A stretch of 64,000 bases of DNA from contig DBRL01000017.1 in NCBI GenBank assembly GCA_002305925.1, positions 2,810 to 66,809 of the forward strand. Reading direction: 5' to 3'. The notes beneath the pieces are model-generated. The model did no database searches, was not told the origin of the DNA, and saw only the letters and a list, made by a program, of their open reading frames with translations. The position numbers and the translations under genes are program-made. The number at the start of each line of letters is the position of its first letter. The first letter of the stretch is position 1. Source of the stretch: Candidatus Peregrinibacteria bacterium UBA1369 (GTDB lineage Bacteria; Patescibacteriota; Gracilibacteria; UBA1369). Shown in pieces: positions 8,368 through 18,200 of the stretch.

Positions 8368-9039
8368 ATGGCGATGAATAACTCTGGGCAAAATGACCCA
8401 AAATCTGAAAATCAGGAAAGCCTGGTGGAGCAGAAATTGAAAAAGGGTGGGCCCTTGAATCCGCTGCTCTTTTTTCTCCTGCTTGGTGTGCTGGTTTTTG
8501 GTGGGTTTCTCTATTATGAACGCGGCAATGTTACCGCCCGTACCTCTGCCCTGGAGGAGGAAAACACCCAGCTTCAGCAACAGATTGATGATATCAAAGG
8601 ACAAAAAGTGGAAGTTAGTCAAAACGCCATCGAGGCACTGAAAGGCATCGAAGCCGATGAGGTGCGCTGGTCGGAAGTGATTGCCGAAGTAAACAAACTG
8701 TTGCCCCAGGACGCCAGCGGCCAACGACAGGTAAAAGTTCTTTCCTATTCCGGTTCGGGCCAGGGCAAGATTGCCCTGAACATGGTGACGGAGCCGGAGG
8801 CGTTACCGCCTTTTGGCGACGTAGCTCAATTGATTACTACTTTCAATGGCAGCGTCTTTTTCCGCAATGCCTATGTGCCGGCGATTTCCCGCGGCAGTGA
8901 CGCTGAGGGACGCACGACACTAAGTTTCGTGTTGAATATGGAGTTTGAAAAACCTGAGACCGGTGCGGAAAACCTTCTTCTTACTGACACCACAACGGAA
9001 CCCGGGGAGTCTGTCAGGGTACCTAGAAATAACCAGTAA
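8368..9039 (+). CDS. PilN-like membrane protein of type IV pilus assembly
   Basis: A 223-residue bitopic protein. A polar, Lys-rich N-terminus (about 1-30) precedes one strong membrane helix (about 31-50, LLFFLLLGVLVFGGFLYY). A coiled coil follows (about 58-90, SALEEENTQLQQQIDDIKGQ), then a globular domain. This topology and its place directly before a PilO-like gene and pilC match PilN, the inner-membrane alignment protein that connects cytoplasmic PilM to PilO. Sequence identity to PilN is not obvious by eye, so the name rests on topology and context. The next gene starts five bases after the stop. Confidence 0.7.
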   Translation: MAMNNSGQNDPKSENQESLVEQKLKKGGPLNPLLFFLLLGVLVFGGFLYYERGNVTARTSALEEENTQLQQQIDDIKGQKVEVSQNAIEALKGIEADEVRWSEVIAEVNKLLPQDASGQRQVKVLSYSGSGQGKIALNMVTEPEALPPFGDVAQLITTFNGSVFFRNAYVPAISRGSDAEGRTTLSFVLNMEFEKPETGAENLLLTDTTTEPGESVRVPRNNQ

Positions 9040-9043
9040 TTTT

Positions 9044-9586
9044 ATGAAAGATAAAAAGAAATCATCGCTGATCAGTCTGCTGCTTTTGCTCGCTCTGGTG
9101 GCGGCCGGTCTATTGTGGCTGAAGCCGAACCTGGATCAGACTGCTGCTCTGAAGCTGACGGAGGATGAGCGTTGGCAGACGCGTGAACAGCTGCGTGCTG
9201 ATTTGCAAAATCTGCAATCTGCCCAGGCCAGTCTTTCGGCGGCCAGCGAAATAGAGCAGTCTACTGTTCTGGCGGCCATTCCCGAAAGTTATGAGCAGGA
9301 CAAATTGATCAATCTGATTACTGAAATTGCCCGGAAAAATGACGTCAATATTGGCAGCATCAGTTTTTCGATTCCTTTTGGCTCGAATGAACCGGTCAAA
9401 AAAGGCGGGGTCAGCATCAGCATGACCGGTACGGAAGCCGATTTGCTGCGTCTGCTCAAGGGTCTGGAGAACAGTGTGCGCAAATTGGTGGTGAAGAGCA
9501 TTACTGTACAGTTGGGCCAGACCGGCGGAATTGACAGAGCCAATTTCAGTATTGCCATCGATACCTATTTCCAAAAAGGAATTTAG
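9044..9586 (+). CDS. PilO-like type IV pilus assembly protein
   Basis: A 180-residue protein with a Lys-rich start (MKDKKKSS), one membrane helix (about 8-27), a heptad-like coiled-coil stretch (about 45-70) and an alpha/beta domain containing IPESYEQDKLINLITEIARKN, typical of the PilO/GspM fold. PilN and PilO pair in the inner membrane and align the pilus motor with the outer parts. The ATG at 9044 lies just after the previous stop and is preferred to the open frame upstream. The pilC gene follows after 26 bases. Confidence 0.82.
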   Translation: MKDKKKSSLISLLLLLALVAAGLLWLKPNLDQTAALKLTEDERWQTREQLRADLQNLQSAQASLSAASEIEQSTVLAAIPESYEQDKLINLITEIARKNDVNIGSISFSIPFGSNEPVKKGGVSISMTGTEADLLRLLKGLENSVRKLVVKSITVQLGQTGGIDRANFSIAIDTYFQKGI

Positions 9587-9612
9587 AAATTTAATTCGAT
9601 TTACTTTCGCCC

Positions 9613-10806
9613 ATGGCCGCCGAACAGGATAAAAAAATCGAAACTTTGCTCAAAACTCCCGCCAAGCGAGATCCGCGGCGGGAAATTGTCTATGGGATTT
9701 ATGATAATTCCGGGGCTGGTCTGTCTACGCGGCTGGATGATTTTTTGATTGATCACAGTCGTGTTTCGCTTCAGGAAAAAGCCTATTTTTTCCATTTGCT
9801 GGCCGTGATGATCGATGCCGGCATACCTCTGATTACCGCGATGAATATTTTGGCTGCACGCACCGAGAGTGTGCGCTTTGCCAGAATTCTTCATACGGTG
9901 TCCGTAAGTCTCAAGCAGGGGGGGACTCTCTCCGCTTCTCTGTCCCGTTTTGGCGATGTTTTCGGCGAAATGGAGGTGGGCGTTATTCGTGCCGGGGAAG
10001 CTGCCGGAAATTTGGATAAAATGCTGCTTAAACTTTCCCAGCAGCTTGATAAAAGCAATGCCTTGCAAATTAAGCTGGTGACCGCTTCGATTTATCCTCT
10101 GGCCGTGCTGTTCGTGCTGATTGTGGCGGCTTGGGGTATGCTGGCCTTCGTAATTCCCTCGCTGGTCGGTATGCTGCTGGAAGGTGGGCTGACCGAGGAG
10201 GAGTTACCGGTTCTGACAAGAATACTGATTGGCATGTCTGATTTCCTGGCCAATTACTGGTGGGCGGTGCTGGTGGGTGCTTTGATTATTTATTTTACCG
10301 TCAAAATCTGGGCTGAGTCCGAGGCCGGCAAATATCGTTGGGACATTTTGAAACTGGAGTTTCCGGTGGTGGGAGATTTGCTGCGCAAGGTCTATGTGCT
10401 GCGCTTTGTTTCCACATTGGGCATCCTGATTGAGTCCGGTCTGCCGGTGATTCGTTCTCTGGAAATTGTGGCTCAGAGCATATCTTCACAGATGTATGCC
10501 CTGAAAACGTGGGAGGTGATCTCGCGGGTGAAAAATGGTCAGAAAATCTCCGAGGCTTTAAGTGATTCGTCTTTTCTTTTTCCGGAAACAGTCACACAGA
10601 TGATGGCTGTGGGTGAACAGACCGCCTCGGTGGGTAAAATTGCCCAGAAAATCGGAGATCATTATGATCAGGAAATCGATAATAGTCTGAAACGTCTGAC
10701 CAGCCTTTTTGAGCCGATTATGATTGTGCTGGTCGGTGCGACGGTGGCTCTTTTGGCGCTGGCGATTCTTTCGCCGGTCTTTAAACTGACTTCTCTGGTA
10801 CAGTAA
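9613..10806 (+). CDS. pilC: Type IV pilus inner-membrane platform protein PilC/GspF
   Basis: The platform protein that sits under the growing pilus and couples the PilB/PilT ATPases to pilin movement. The 397-residue length fits. Two GspF domains are visible: residues about 55-180 (YFFHLLAVMIDAGIPLITAM, then SGxLSASLSRFGDVFGEMEVG and RAGEAAGNLDKML) and about 250-380 (VLRFVSTLGILIESGLPVIRSL, then VGEQTASVGKIAQKIGDHYD). Three to four membrane helices lie between and after them. No assembly ATPase (PilB) is in the window; a PilT is at 23.5 kb. Confidence 0.95.
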   Translation: MAAEQDKKIETLLKTPAKRDPRREIVYGIYDNSGAGLSTRLDDFLIDHSRVSLQEKAYFFHLLAVMIDAGIPLITAMNILAARTESVRFARILHTVSVSLKQGGTLSASLSRFGDVFGEMEVGVIRAGEAAGNLDKMLLKLSQQLDKSNALQIKLVTASIYPLAVLFVLIVAAWGMLAFVIPSLVGMLLEGGLTEEELPVLTRILIGMSDFLANYWWAVLVGALIIYFTVKIWAESEAGKYRWDILKLEFPVVGDLLRKVYVLRFVSTLGILIESGLPVIRSLEIVAQSISSQMYALKTWEVISRVKNGQKISEALSDSSFLFPETVTQMMAVGEQTASVGKIAQKIGDHYDQEIDNSLKRLTSLFEPIMIVLVGATVALLALAILSPVFKLTSLVQ

Positions 10807-10837
10807 AGCGGTTCAATTTTTTATCCATATCTTTTTG

Positions 10838-11509
10838 ATGCCTCACCAACACTCACAGCCAGCTGCAGGGGTGGCGAGCGTCGCGGGTGAGCGGCCGGGT
10901 TTTACTTTGCTCGAGCTATTAATTGTGGTTGCCATTATAGGTATTTTGGCTGTGGTGGCAGTGTTTTCCTATGTCGGTGTGCAGCGGCAGGCAACCGTGG
11001 ATTTCGCGGCTGATACGGTGGTTTCGGCTTTGCGGGAAGCCCAGGATTTGGCGCGCAGCGGAAGGAGGGGGACAGAGGATGATGCGTCGTCCGGTGCACT
11101 TTGTCAGGCTGTGAAACTGGTTAGTGGTCCGTCTGCAAATGGTGGCGGACTGTTTACTGCAGTCAGTAAATATGTGGCGGTGGATGGGGAACTGGTTGAT
11201 TCATGCGCGGCGTTGGATGGTGATGCCGGCTGGCGGCGTTCGGAAGGACTGTCCGGCCGTTTGGAGATAATCTCTGCTGGCGCGGGCGATGGCACTGATG
11301 GTGGCGTTGCGTCGCAGGTGTTTTATTTTAAACCTCCTTTTGGCAAAATTCTTGGCTCTGATGGGGGAAGTGGAGCTCTGCAGCCGCTTCCGGCGCAAGT
11401 TTATGTTTTTATCGTAGGCGATCCGGATAATCCTCAATGGAATAGGGAAGTAATTTTTGACACTTCTACCGGCGAGGCGAGAAAGAGTATGCCTGTCGTT
11501 GGTCAGTGA
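10838..11509 (+). CDS. Type IV pseudopilin (GspH-like)
   Basis: A 223-residue prepilin-like protein. After a 22-residue leader comes the prepilin peptidase signature GFTLLELLIVVAIIGILAVV, with Gly at -1 and Glu at +5, giving the usual hydrophobic N-terminal helix. The body contains a disulfide-capable pair of cysteines and a Gly-rich segment and looks like a minor pilin, not a major one. The ATG at 10838 is used; a TTG lies one codon before. It is the first of four consecutive minor-pilin genes. Confidence 0.9.
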   Translation: MPHQHSQPAAGVASVAGERPGFTLLELLIVVAIIGILAVVAVFSYVGVQRQATVDFAADTVVSALREAQDLARSGRRGTEDDASSGALCQAVKLVSGPSANGGGLFTAVSKYVAVDGELVDSCAALDGDAGWRRSEGLSGRLEIISAGAGDGTDGGVASQVFYFKPPFGKILGSDGGSGALQPLPAQVYVFIVGDPDNPQWNREVIFDTSTGEARKSMPVVGQ

Positions 11510-11556
11510 GGTAGTGGCGCAATGGCGGTGGGCTTTCAAAAAAGGCGTTTTTTTGG

Positions 11557-11562
11557 TATAAT
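11557..11562 (+). promoter_or_regulatory. Internal extended -10 promoter in the pilin block
   Basis: TGGTATAAT gives a perfect -10 hexamer with a TGn extension, 24 bases before the ATG at 11586. The -35 at 17-base spacing (TTTCAA, 11534-11539) is weak. It could uncouple the last three minor pilins from the upstream genes. Confidence 0.5.
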
Positions 11563-11585
11563 TTAGGGATAAATTATGCTTTCTC

Positions 11586-12386
11586 ATGCCTACCGGCCGA
11601 CAAAACATTGCAAAGGGGCGCCAATTGCAGAAAAACCGTTTCCGGAAGCGGTTTAAGCAGGCGCGTGCTTTCACACTGCCGGAGGTGATTGTTTCTTTCA
11701 GTGTTTTGGCGATGGTTGTGACCAGTGCCGCGGGTCTTTTGACTGTGGTAATTCGCACCAATGCCGATAATGTCAACAGCCTGGTGGCCAATGGTCTGGC
11801 CCAGGAAGGACTGGAGTCCGTACGCTTCATGCGCGATTCCAACGCCCTGCTGGGGCTGGATTTTGATGGCACCAAGGGAACGGTCAAATCACAATCGATT
11901 TGGGGAGCCGAATGGGCGGCCACAAATGTACTGGGACCTTCCAGTTATTACCTGTTACTATCGAATTTTGAGCCGCAGGTTAATTGTGGGGTAAATAATT
12001 TGGCTGACTGTCTGCCGGTCAGTCTGAAAAGTGTCGATATCACTGATGATATTTGGACAGAATTTAATGTGATTTCGTTGGAGCAGCTGGCTAATGCCGG
12101 GGCCCGGGTCTATCTGCGGGAACAAAATAATGAGCAAAATGGAGGGCAAGGTTCTGGTGGAAATGGCGCTTTCAGGTATATGCAAATTGGGCCGAATGAC
12201 AGCCAGCCCGCCGATGCCCGTCCGACACAGTACAGCCGCCTGATTCGTCTGGAGCCGCTGCAGTCAACTGATGAGCCGGATGCGGTTGTGGATGTTTTGC
12301 GGGTCAGTTCGATTGTCACTTGGGCCGATGCCAACGGCAGGCCGCGCAAAGTGGTTTTGACCAGTGATTTAACCGACTGGAAATGA
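11586..12386 (+). CDS. Type IV pseudopilin (PilV/GspI-like)
   Basis: A 266-residue prepilin-like protein with a long basic leader (KNRFRKRFKQARA) ending at the cleavage motif AFTLPEVIVSFSVLAMVVTS. Here Ala is at -1, with Phe at +1 and Glu at +5. The next segment, NGLAQEGLESVRFMRDSN, resembles the second block of PilV/GspI minor pilins. The body carries one Cys pair (NCGVNNLADC). Its stop overlaps the next start by four bases (ATGA), so the two are coupled. Confidence 0.87.
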   Translation: MPTGRQNIAKGRQLQKNRFRKRFKQARAFTLPEVIVSFSVLAMVVTSAAGLLTVVIRTNADNVNSLVANGLAQEGLESVRFMRDSNALLGLDFDGTKGTVKSQSIWGAEWAATNVLGPSSYYLLLSNFEPQVNCGVNNLADCLPVSLKSVDITDDIWTEFNVISLEQLANAGARVYLREQNNEQNGGQGSGGNGAFRYMQIGPNDSQPADARPTQYSRLIRLEPLQSTDEPDAVVDVLRVSSIVTWADANGRPRKVVLTSDLTDWK

Positions 12387-13114
12387 TTAAAAAAATAATC
12401 AACAGAACGGTGGCGGCGAAACGGTCGGGGCACTCAGGGCGGGTAGGGGGTTTGGCCGGCTTTACTTTGATTGAGCTTTTGTTGGCGATCAGCATTTTCA
12501 TGGTCTTTATGCTGGCGGCGACCAATTCTTTTCTGGAAATAATCCGTACGCAAAAAACCGCCAATGAGACGCGCCTGATCTATGCCGAACTGCGTAATTT
12601 CGTTGATTATGTCACCAATGAGACCCGCGAAGGAGCGATTGATTATTTTTGTTATCAGCAGGATACGCTGACTGACCTGGACTATACTGCTGCTTCTCTG
12701 GTGCGCTGTGATGAAAACGCCGAGTTTGGCCTCTCCGCAAAAAATAATTTGCGGACTATTTCCGCCGACGGGCTGTCATCCAGTATCATCAAGTTTTTGC
12801 CGCAGGAACAGACGGTTTGTCTGAAGCGTTACCGCAACGTCAATAATTCCTGGCAGCTGGAGGAGGGTTATGGCGAGGGGGTCTCGGAGGGGGGGTGCGG
12901 CAGCGGCTACAAGGAATTTGCCTTTGCCAACCTGGCCGTCAGAGACTTGCGTTTTGAAATTTTGCCGGCGGGGGACCCGTCCGCCGCTGCCGCACAGACC
13001 AATCTGGCCACGCAACTAAAGCCGATGGTGCGTATGTATCTGCAGGTTGGTTCGAAAATCGACACGGTCAAATTTGATTTGAAATATCAAACCCTCTTAA
13101 CCGTCCGCAATTGA
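12383..13114 (+). CDS. Type IV pseudopilin (PilW/GspJ-like)
   Basis: A 243-residue prepilin-like protein. The leader is basic and the signature is GFTLIELLLAISIFMVFMLA (Gly -1, Glu +5). The following LRNFVDYVTNETREGAIDYF resembles the GspJ/PilW group, where a conserved region after the helix packs against GspI. The C-terminal part is a beta-rich domain with Cys residues. It overlaps both neighbours (ATGA upstream, TGATG downstream), which suggests a minor-pilin tip complex made in fixed ratio. Confidence 0.87.
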   Translation: MIKKIINRTVAAKRSGHSGRVGGLAGFTLIELLLAISIFMVFMLAATNSFLEIIRTQKTANETRLIYAELRNFVDYVTNETREGAIDYFCYQQDTLTDLDYTAASLVRCDENAEFGLSAKNNLRTISADGLSSSIIKFLPQEQTVCLKRYRNVNNSWQLEEGYGEGVSEGGCGSGYKEFAFANLAVRDLRFEILPAGDPSAAAAQTNLATQLKPMVRMYLQVGSKIDTVKFDLKYQTLLTVRN

Positions 13115-14556
13115 TGAAAAAATTGTTGTCACAATTCGGAGTGGACGGGGGGCGCAGTGAAGCCGGTGCGCGGCGGGGTTCTGCCCTGCTGATTACACTG
13201 CTGCTGTTGGGCATACTGATGACTCTGGCTTTGGGGGTCAGTTCGCTGGTGATTCGTGAAATCGTGGTCACGCAGTCGGTGGTGGACGCCAACAAAGCCT
13301 ATTATGCCGCTGAGGCCGGGGTGGAGCATGCCCTGCTGGGGCTGAACCGCAAATTGGCCGGTTATGAACCTGTTGGTGAGTTTTCGCCGCCAAGTGAAAA
13401 TGATAATGGAGGCTCGGGGTCCGGGGGCGGTGAAGCCAATCCCGCGCTGGCAAGCCAGACGGTACGGGCGGTTGATCCCGACTATGCTTTCAGTTATTCC
13501 ACCAGCAACAAGACCGATGCCGTCCCCGGCTTTCCCGACGATGAACCGATTTTTGTCGAGCAGGTGGCTGTCAGTGGTGAGGGTGGAAGTCTGGTGGCCG
13601 ATTGCCGCCCGGCGGGCGCGCGGACGCCATTTGCCCTGGCCTTGAATAAGCAGCAGTTTTATGAACAGTGTCCCCGGGCGACCTATCGCAAACTGGGGCT
13701 CAATGAAACCCATATCATTCCGCTATTCAGCACCGATGACAGCGGCCAGCCGCAGAATGTCAACGATTTTCTGGTGCAGTACTATCTGAATGTGCGTGAC
13801 GGCTCACAGTTTTATGGCGCGCTGAAAGATCTGCGGCTGGAGAGTTTTGACGTGCTGCGCTGGAAGCTTTATGGCAAACCGCTGGTCGATAGCGGGGTGC
13901 AGCGGACGGAGTCGATTGCCGATTTCTATCCGGGCGTGACCAACAATGGTCCGCAGACACCGGTCTGTATTGGTACCGATGCGACGATCCGGGCCGTTTC
14001 CGGCAATACCGGGAACGGGATAGAGGGGGAAACCTGTATTTTTCCCAGTCTGAGCAAGAAACCGCCTTCGTCCGATGACGTGGCTGCCGGTACCGATCTG
14101 AATGATGTGACGCTTTGGTCGGCGGCGCGCGAATGCTACATGACCGATGCCGGTCTGGGCGTGACGGGTGGCGCGTTGATCAAGGGTACTACGGTGGGAG
14201 ATCCCACCGGCTGCCAGATGCGCGACTTTATCGACAGTCACCGGGAGAATTATTTAATTTTGACCAATATGGTCAATCCCACTGTACTCGGCGTCGCCAA
14301 TCTGAAGGATCCCGATCAGCTGGCCCGCGCCGATATTTATTACCGTGTGCTGGCGCGCAAACCTGAGCCGGGTGCCGATCCCGCAAGTGTTCCCAGGCTG
14401 GTCAAGGACTTTGCTGAAATCAGCAGTTTCGGTTCCAGTGCCGCCGGGCGAGCGGTGAAAAGTCTGTCGGTGCGCTACAAGGCGCCGGGATTTTTGCCGG
14501 TATTTAATTTTTCGCTCTATAAAACACGTGACAATGCTCCGGAACTCCCGGAATAA
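13114..14556 (+). CDS. PilX-like minor pilus protein
   Basis: A 480-residue protein with an N-terminal membrane helix (GSALLITLLLLGILMTLALGVSS) followed by the diagnostic block KAYYAAEAGVEHALLGL, the PilX N-terminal signature. PilX-type proteins share the minor-pilin operon and take part in pilus initiation or adhesion. The large C-terminal region (about 90-480) has several Cys pairs and is beta-rich by look; it is much longer than in Neisseria or Pseudomonas PilX. It could be an adhesive tip domain, which is inference. Confidence 0.82.
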   Translation: MKKLLSQFGVDGGRSEAGARRGSALLITLLLLGILMTLALGVSSLVIREIVVTQSVVDANKAYYAAEAGVEHALLGLNRKLAGYEPVGEFSPPSENDNGGSGSGGGEANPALASQTVRAVDPDYAFSYSTSNKTDAVPGFPDDEPIFVEQVAVSGEGGSLVADCRPAGARTPFALALNKQQFYEQCPRATYRKLGLNETHIIPLFSTDDSGQPQNVNDFLVQYYLNVRDGSQFYGALKDLRLESFDVLRWKLYGKPLVDSGVQRTESIADFYPGVTNNGPQTPVCIGTDATIRAVSGNTGNGIEGETCIFPSLSKKPPSSDDVAAGTDLNDVTLWSAARECYMTDAGLGVTGGALIKGTTVGDPTGCQMRDFIDSHRENYLILTNMVNPTVLGVANLKDPDQLARADIYYRVLARKPEPGADPASVPRLVKDFAEISSFGSSAAGRAVKSLSVRYKAPGFLPVFNFSLYKTRDNAPELPE

Positions 14557-14602
14557 AACGAGCAATGATTGGCATGAATCCTCTTTGGAAAAAAATTAAC
14601 CC

Positions 14603-15199
14603 ATGGAAATAAACAAAGAAAATCCGCAAACACCAGAAACTCGCCGGCCCCTGGCCGATCGGCTAAATGGCTGGTGGCTGGAGCAGAACGCCTGGAAAGC
14701 GCTCAATGGCGGTTGCGTGATCTCCGCCGATACGCGGGCTACGCTGTTGCTGTTGCGTGAAAATGTGTTGCCGCGTCGCGAGGATTTGCCCGATCTGATT
14801 CGACGCAGCGTGGAGGGCCGTGATCGCGGCAAGCGTACACTGGAGACAATCTGGTCCGAGAAAATCGCCGAAGGGGCCACGCATGTGGGCGTGCTGGAGG
14901 GACGTTTTCACTTTTTCCGCGGCGAAGATGTTTTGCCGGAGGACAACGATGATTTGCGCATACCGGTGATGCCGGCGGTTTTGCGATTCCGTGCCGTCGA
15001 AAAGGCCCGTATTGCCGCCCTGACTCATCGCAAAGAGGTGCGTTTCCGCGATGAGAACAGCCTGCCCGCCTACGCCGGTGCTGGCGCCGATGTCGGCGCG
15101 GACGCCATTGCAGCCCCTGCTGCCACCGATTTGCCCGCCGCTCCGGAACTGCAGACCGGCCCGGGAAATATTGCGCCGGGGGATTCGGCGCTGGCCTGA
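14603..15199 (+). CDS. Hypothetical protein related to the following giant protein
   Basis: Not recognised. It is 198 residues with no signal peptide or membrane helix. Residues 1-150 are charged and mixed helix/strand (RRPLADRLNGWWLEQNAWKA; THVGVLEGRFHFFRGEDVLP). The last 40 residues are a low-complexity Ala/Pro/Gly tail. The segment HVGVLEGRFHFFRGEDVLP, followed by a Val/Leu strand and a charged helix, resembles modules in the 1239-residue protein that starts 31 bases downstream, and both end in similar Ala/Pro tails. A common origin is an inference from eye alignment. Confidence 0.7.
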   Translation: MEINKENPQTPETRRPLADRLNGWWLEQNAWKALNGGCVISADTRATLLLLRENVLPRREDLPDLIRRSVEGRDRGKRTLETIWSEKIAEGATHVGVLEGRFHFFRGEDVLPEDNDDLRIPVMPAVLRFRAVEKARIAALTHRKEVRFRDENSLPAYAGAGADVGADAIAAPAATDLPAAPELQTGPGNIAPGDSALA

Positions 15200-15230
15200 A
15201 TATTTATTAATTACCTTGCCTTTGCAAGCC

Positions 15231-18200
15231 ATGAACAAGCCATCAGACAAACAATTTTTCCTGGAAAAACGCCTGCTTTGGATGAGCCTGCTGGAGGGTG
15301 GTCCGTCCACAGAGCCTGTTCCCCAACAGGAGGCGCAGAATGCTCAGGAAAAAAAAGAAGAGATTCAATACAAAGAAAAACTTGACGCGGCCAAAATTGA
15401 TGAGATAGCCGACCGCGTGCTCAAACTGAAGACTGCTCCGCAGCCGATTGTGAAACCTGGCGAGCAGGGACCGGCAACAGCTCCCAAATTCAAGCAGGCT
15501 CTCAATCTTGCCCTGAAACCATTTGAGGCTGAACTGCAGGTGAAGAATCTTGATCAGTTTCTGCTGAATGGCCTGCTGGAGAATCTGGGGAAGGCCGATC
15601 AGAAAATTGCCACGATGGACTTTCGTGAGAATCAGGATCTGAACATCTTTCTGCGCGACAAAAAAATCGTCAGCTTCTCGATTGAGGAAGGATACTGGAA
15701 GTTTTTTGATAAAGCAGGAAAGGCTGTAACTGCCGATTACGCTTTGGATGGAAGTAAAGATAATGTGGAACAGGTGGTGCTGGGCAAAAAGGTACAGGAG
15801 GCCAAGAATCGCGATAAGGCTGCCAAAGAAAAACAGGCAGCAGATGACAAGGTCGAAGCGGAGCGGGTCAAGCCGGAAAATCTGGAGAAGGTCAGTTCGA
15901 ATTATTCATTGTTGCTTAAAGGAAACCAGAAGATGATAGATTTTATTGCAGGCTTGGCCGTCTCGCTGCTGACCGATGCGGATAGCAATGCAATTGCTGC
16001 GGATCAAAACGCCAAGGTTCATTATCCCATTACAAACGATGAAATTGAAGCCGCCTTGACCACTTATATTGAAGGCTATGGCAAAGGCGATGCCGAGAAA
16101 AATTTTGCCGCTTTCCTGGAGGATATTATGAAACAGGGTTTTACGAAATGTCGTATTCAGAACGGCCGGATTGCTTTCAGCAAGGATGGCCAAAAATTTA
16201 CTTCCAATCCCCTGGGCCTGGAACAGGGAGGACAGAAAGTCGTGCTCTATGCTCATCCCGAGCTGCGCCGCGTCCGGGCGGAGGAGGCGCAGAAGAAGGC
16301 TGCGGAAAAGGTTGAGGCTGGCAAACCTCTGCAAACGCCCTATGATGTGGCGGAGCAGGAGGCCATAAAAATTATTACCGGCAAGGAAAAGCCTGATGAG
16401 CGCGACGTCAACAATGCCAATATCGATGCCCGCTATCTGCCGGCAATCAAGTCGATTTTGGCTTACCCGCTAAATGGCAGGCCGGTTGACGTAAAGATTC
16501 CTTTCAATGATTTCAATCCGCTGAAATGCAAATATTATGCGGCTGCGGACGGCTCTTATGTATTGTCCTGGGACAATGGCAAGGGATTCAGCCGCTATAT
16601 GCCAACGGTCAAGGGCGAGCCGGGACTGAAGGAGGCCCAGCGGTATTTTGTGGCCAATCTCAATAACGGCTGGATTTTCAAAGAGGTTCAGCAGGCCAAC
16701 GTCAGGGACAAGGCCAATTTTGAATTTTGGGGACAGCGCGTGGATGATGGACCGAAGGACGTGGAGGGTGGCGGGGTTTATTATGAATTGGACTGGAAGG
16801 GCGGTGATCCAGACGTGAAGGTGTATACTGAGAGGCACGGGGTTTTGCGCGTCGTGATTGACCGTGACAATGTCGGGCCGGATGGCGTTGATCATTATGA
16901 ATTCCGGGCGGCCGGTTTCCAGGACATGATGCGGACTTTGAAACGTTTGCAGCGCTGGGCGGAAAGTGAGGGGACCGAACGGGACAATCTTCGCGATACC
17001 GAGCGTGATGCGCGCTTTTTTGAGGATTCGGTCAAGGGGGCCATGTCCTATCGCAGTGAATCGATGCAGCGGGGCGCCGGCAAGCTGTTGGCCGTCACCT
17101 CGGTCAACAATATGAATCCCAATGGAAGTTTTGACAGCGGTCCTTTCGACCGCGGCTATCTGGTCGACTTTGACTGGATGCAGAAGCTGGATCCTCCGGC
17201 CCGTCTGCAGATATTTCGCAATGGGACGGGCAGCTTTGAATATTATCTGATGCCCTCACAGCAGAAACTTGGCGAGTCGGCGGCTGGTGTCTCCCCGCGC
17301 GATGCGATGACCAATGCTCTGGTGCTGGTGGCCGAGCAGCGGCAGCTTCTGACCACGAACGGCGGTGAAAAACAGCGCGAGAAGGCGTTTAATGATGTCC
17401 TGAACGCTACAGGTCCGGCATATGTTTTATCCGGAGGCGTCAAAGTAGTGGCCGTGTCTTCGAGTGGTGATTATTATTTGTCCCGCGGAGAGGGGATGAC
17501 TCCGGTCCGGTTCCATTTCGGAAGCGAAAGTTCATTTAATGACGGTGAGTTTTCACGGGCGGCCGCTCAGGGTTATTTGGTTGAGAAACAGGATGATGTT
17601 GCTTCTAAGCGCGGGGCTGAACAGCAGGCAAAAGCTCCCGAACAGCCATTGCCCCTGGAACGTCTTTCTGTGACGCTTGCACCGGATGCGCCAAAAGCTT
17701 TACCGACGCGTGTGCCGTTCAGTGGTGAGCGAAGGCAGGCGGTAGATGCGGTGCTGGGTGAACTGAAAGGAAAAAGCGAAAGAGGAACTCCAAATTATGA
17801 ACGGCTGTTACAGTATCTGATGATCAGACTGACTGCTGTAGAAGTGCCTGCCGATACTCCGCAGAATTTGCTGGTCAAGGGGGTTTTTGAACCACAAGCC
17901 TGGAAGATTTTGGCTGAATTGACGAATGTGCTTGGAGATCCCCAGTCCAAAGAAGTGCAGAAGCTGATACTGAATCAGCTGAAAGGAGAGAAGGCGTTAA
18001 AAACAATCGATCAGAAGTCTCAAATCAGTGGGACGCCAGAGCTCAATAAGCTGCATATAACAAGAATGTATATCAATGGCCTTTTGGATGCATTCAAGGA
18101 AGATGTCTGGCAGGGCAGTGCCGAGCAGATATCTAAGGAAGCCAGAGTTCAGGTGGAGCAGGCCTATCGGACTAATGTCCTGGCTGAGGTGGGAAAGATT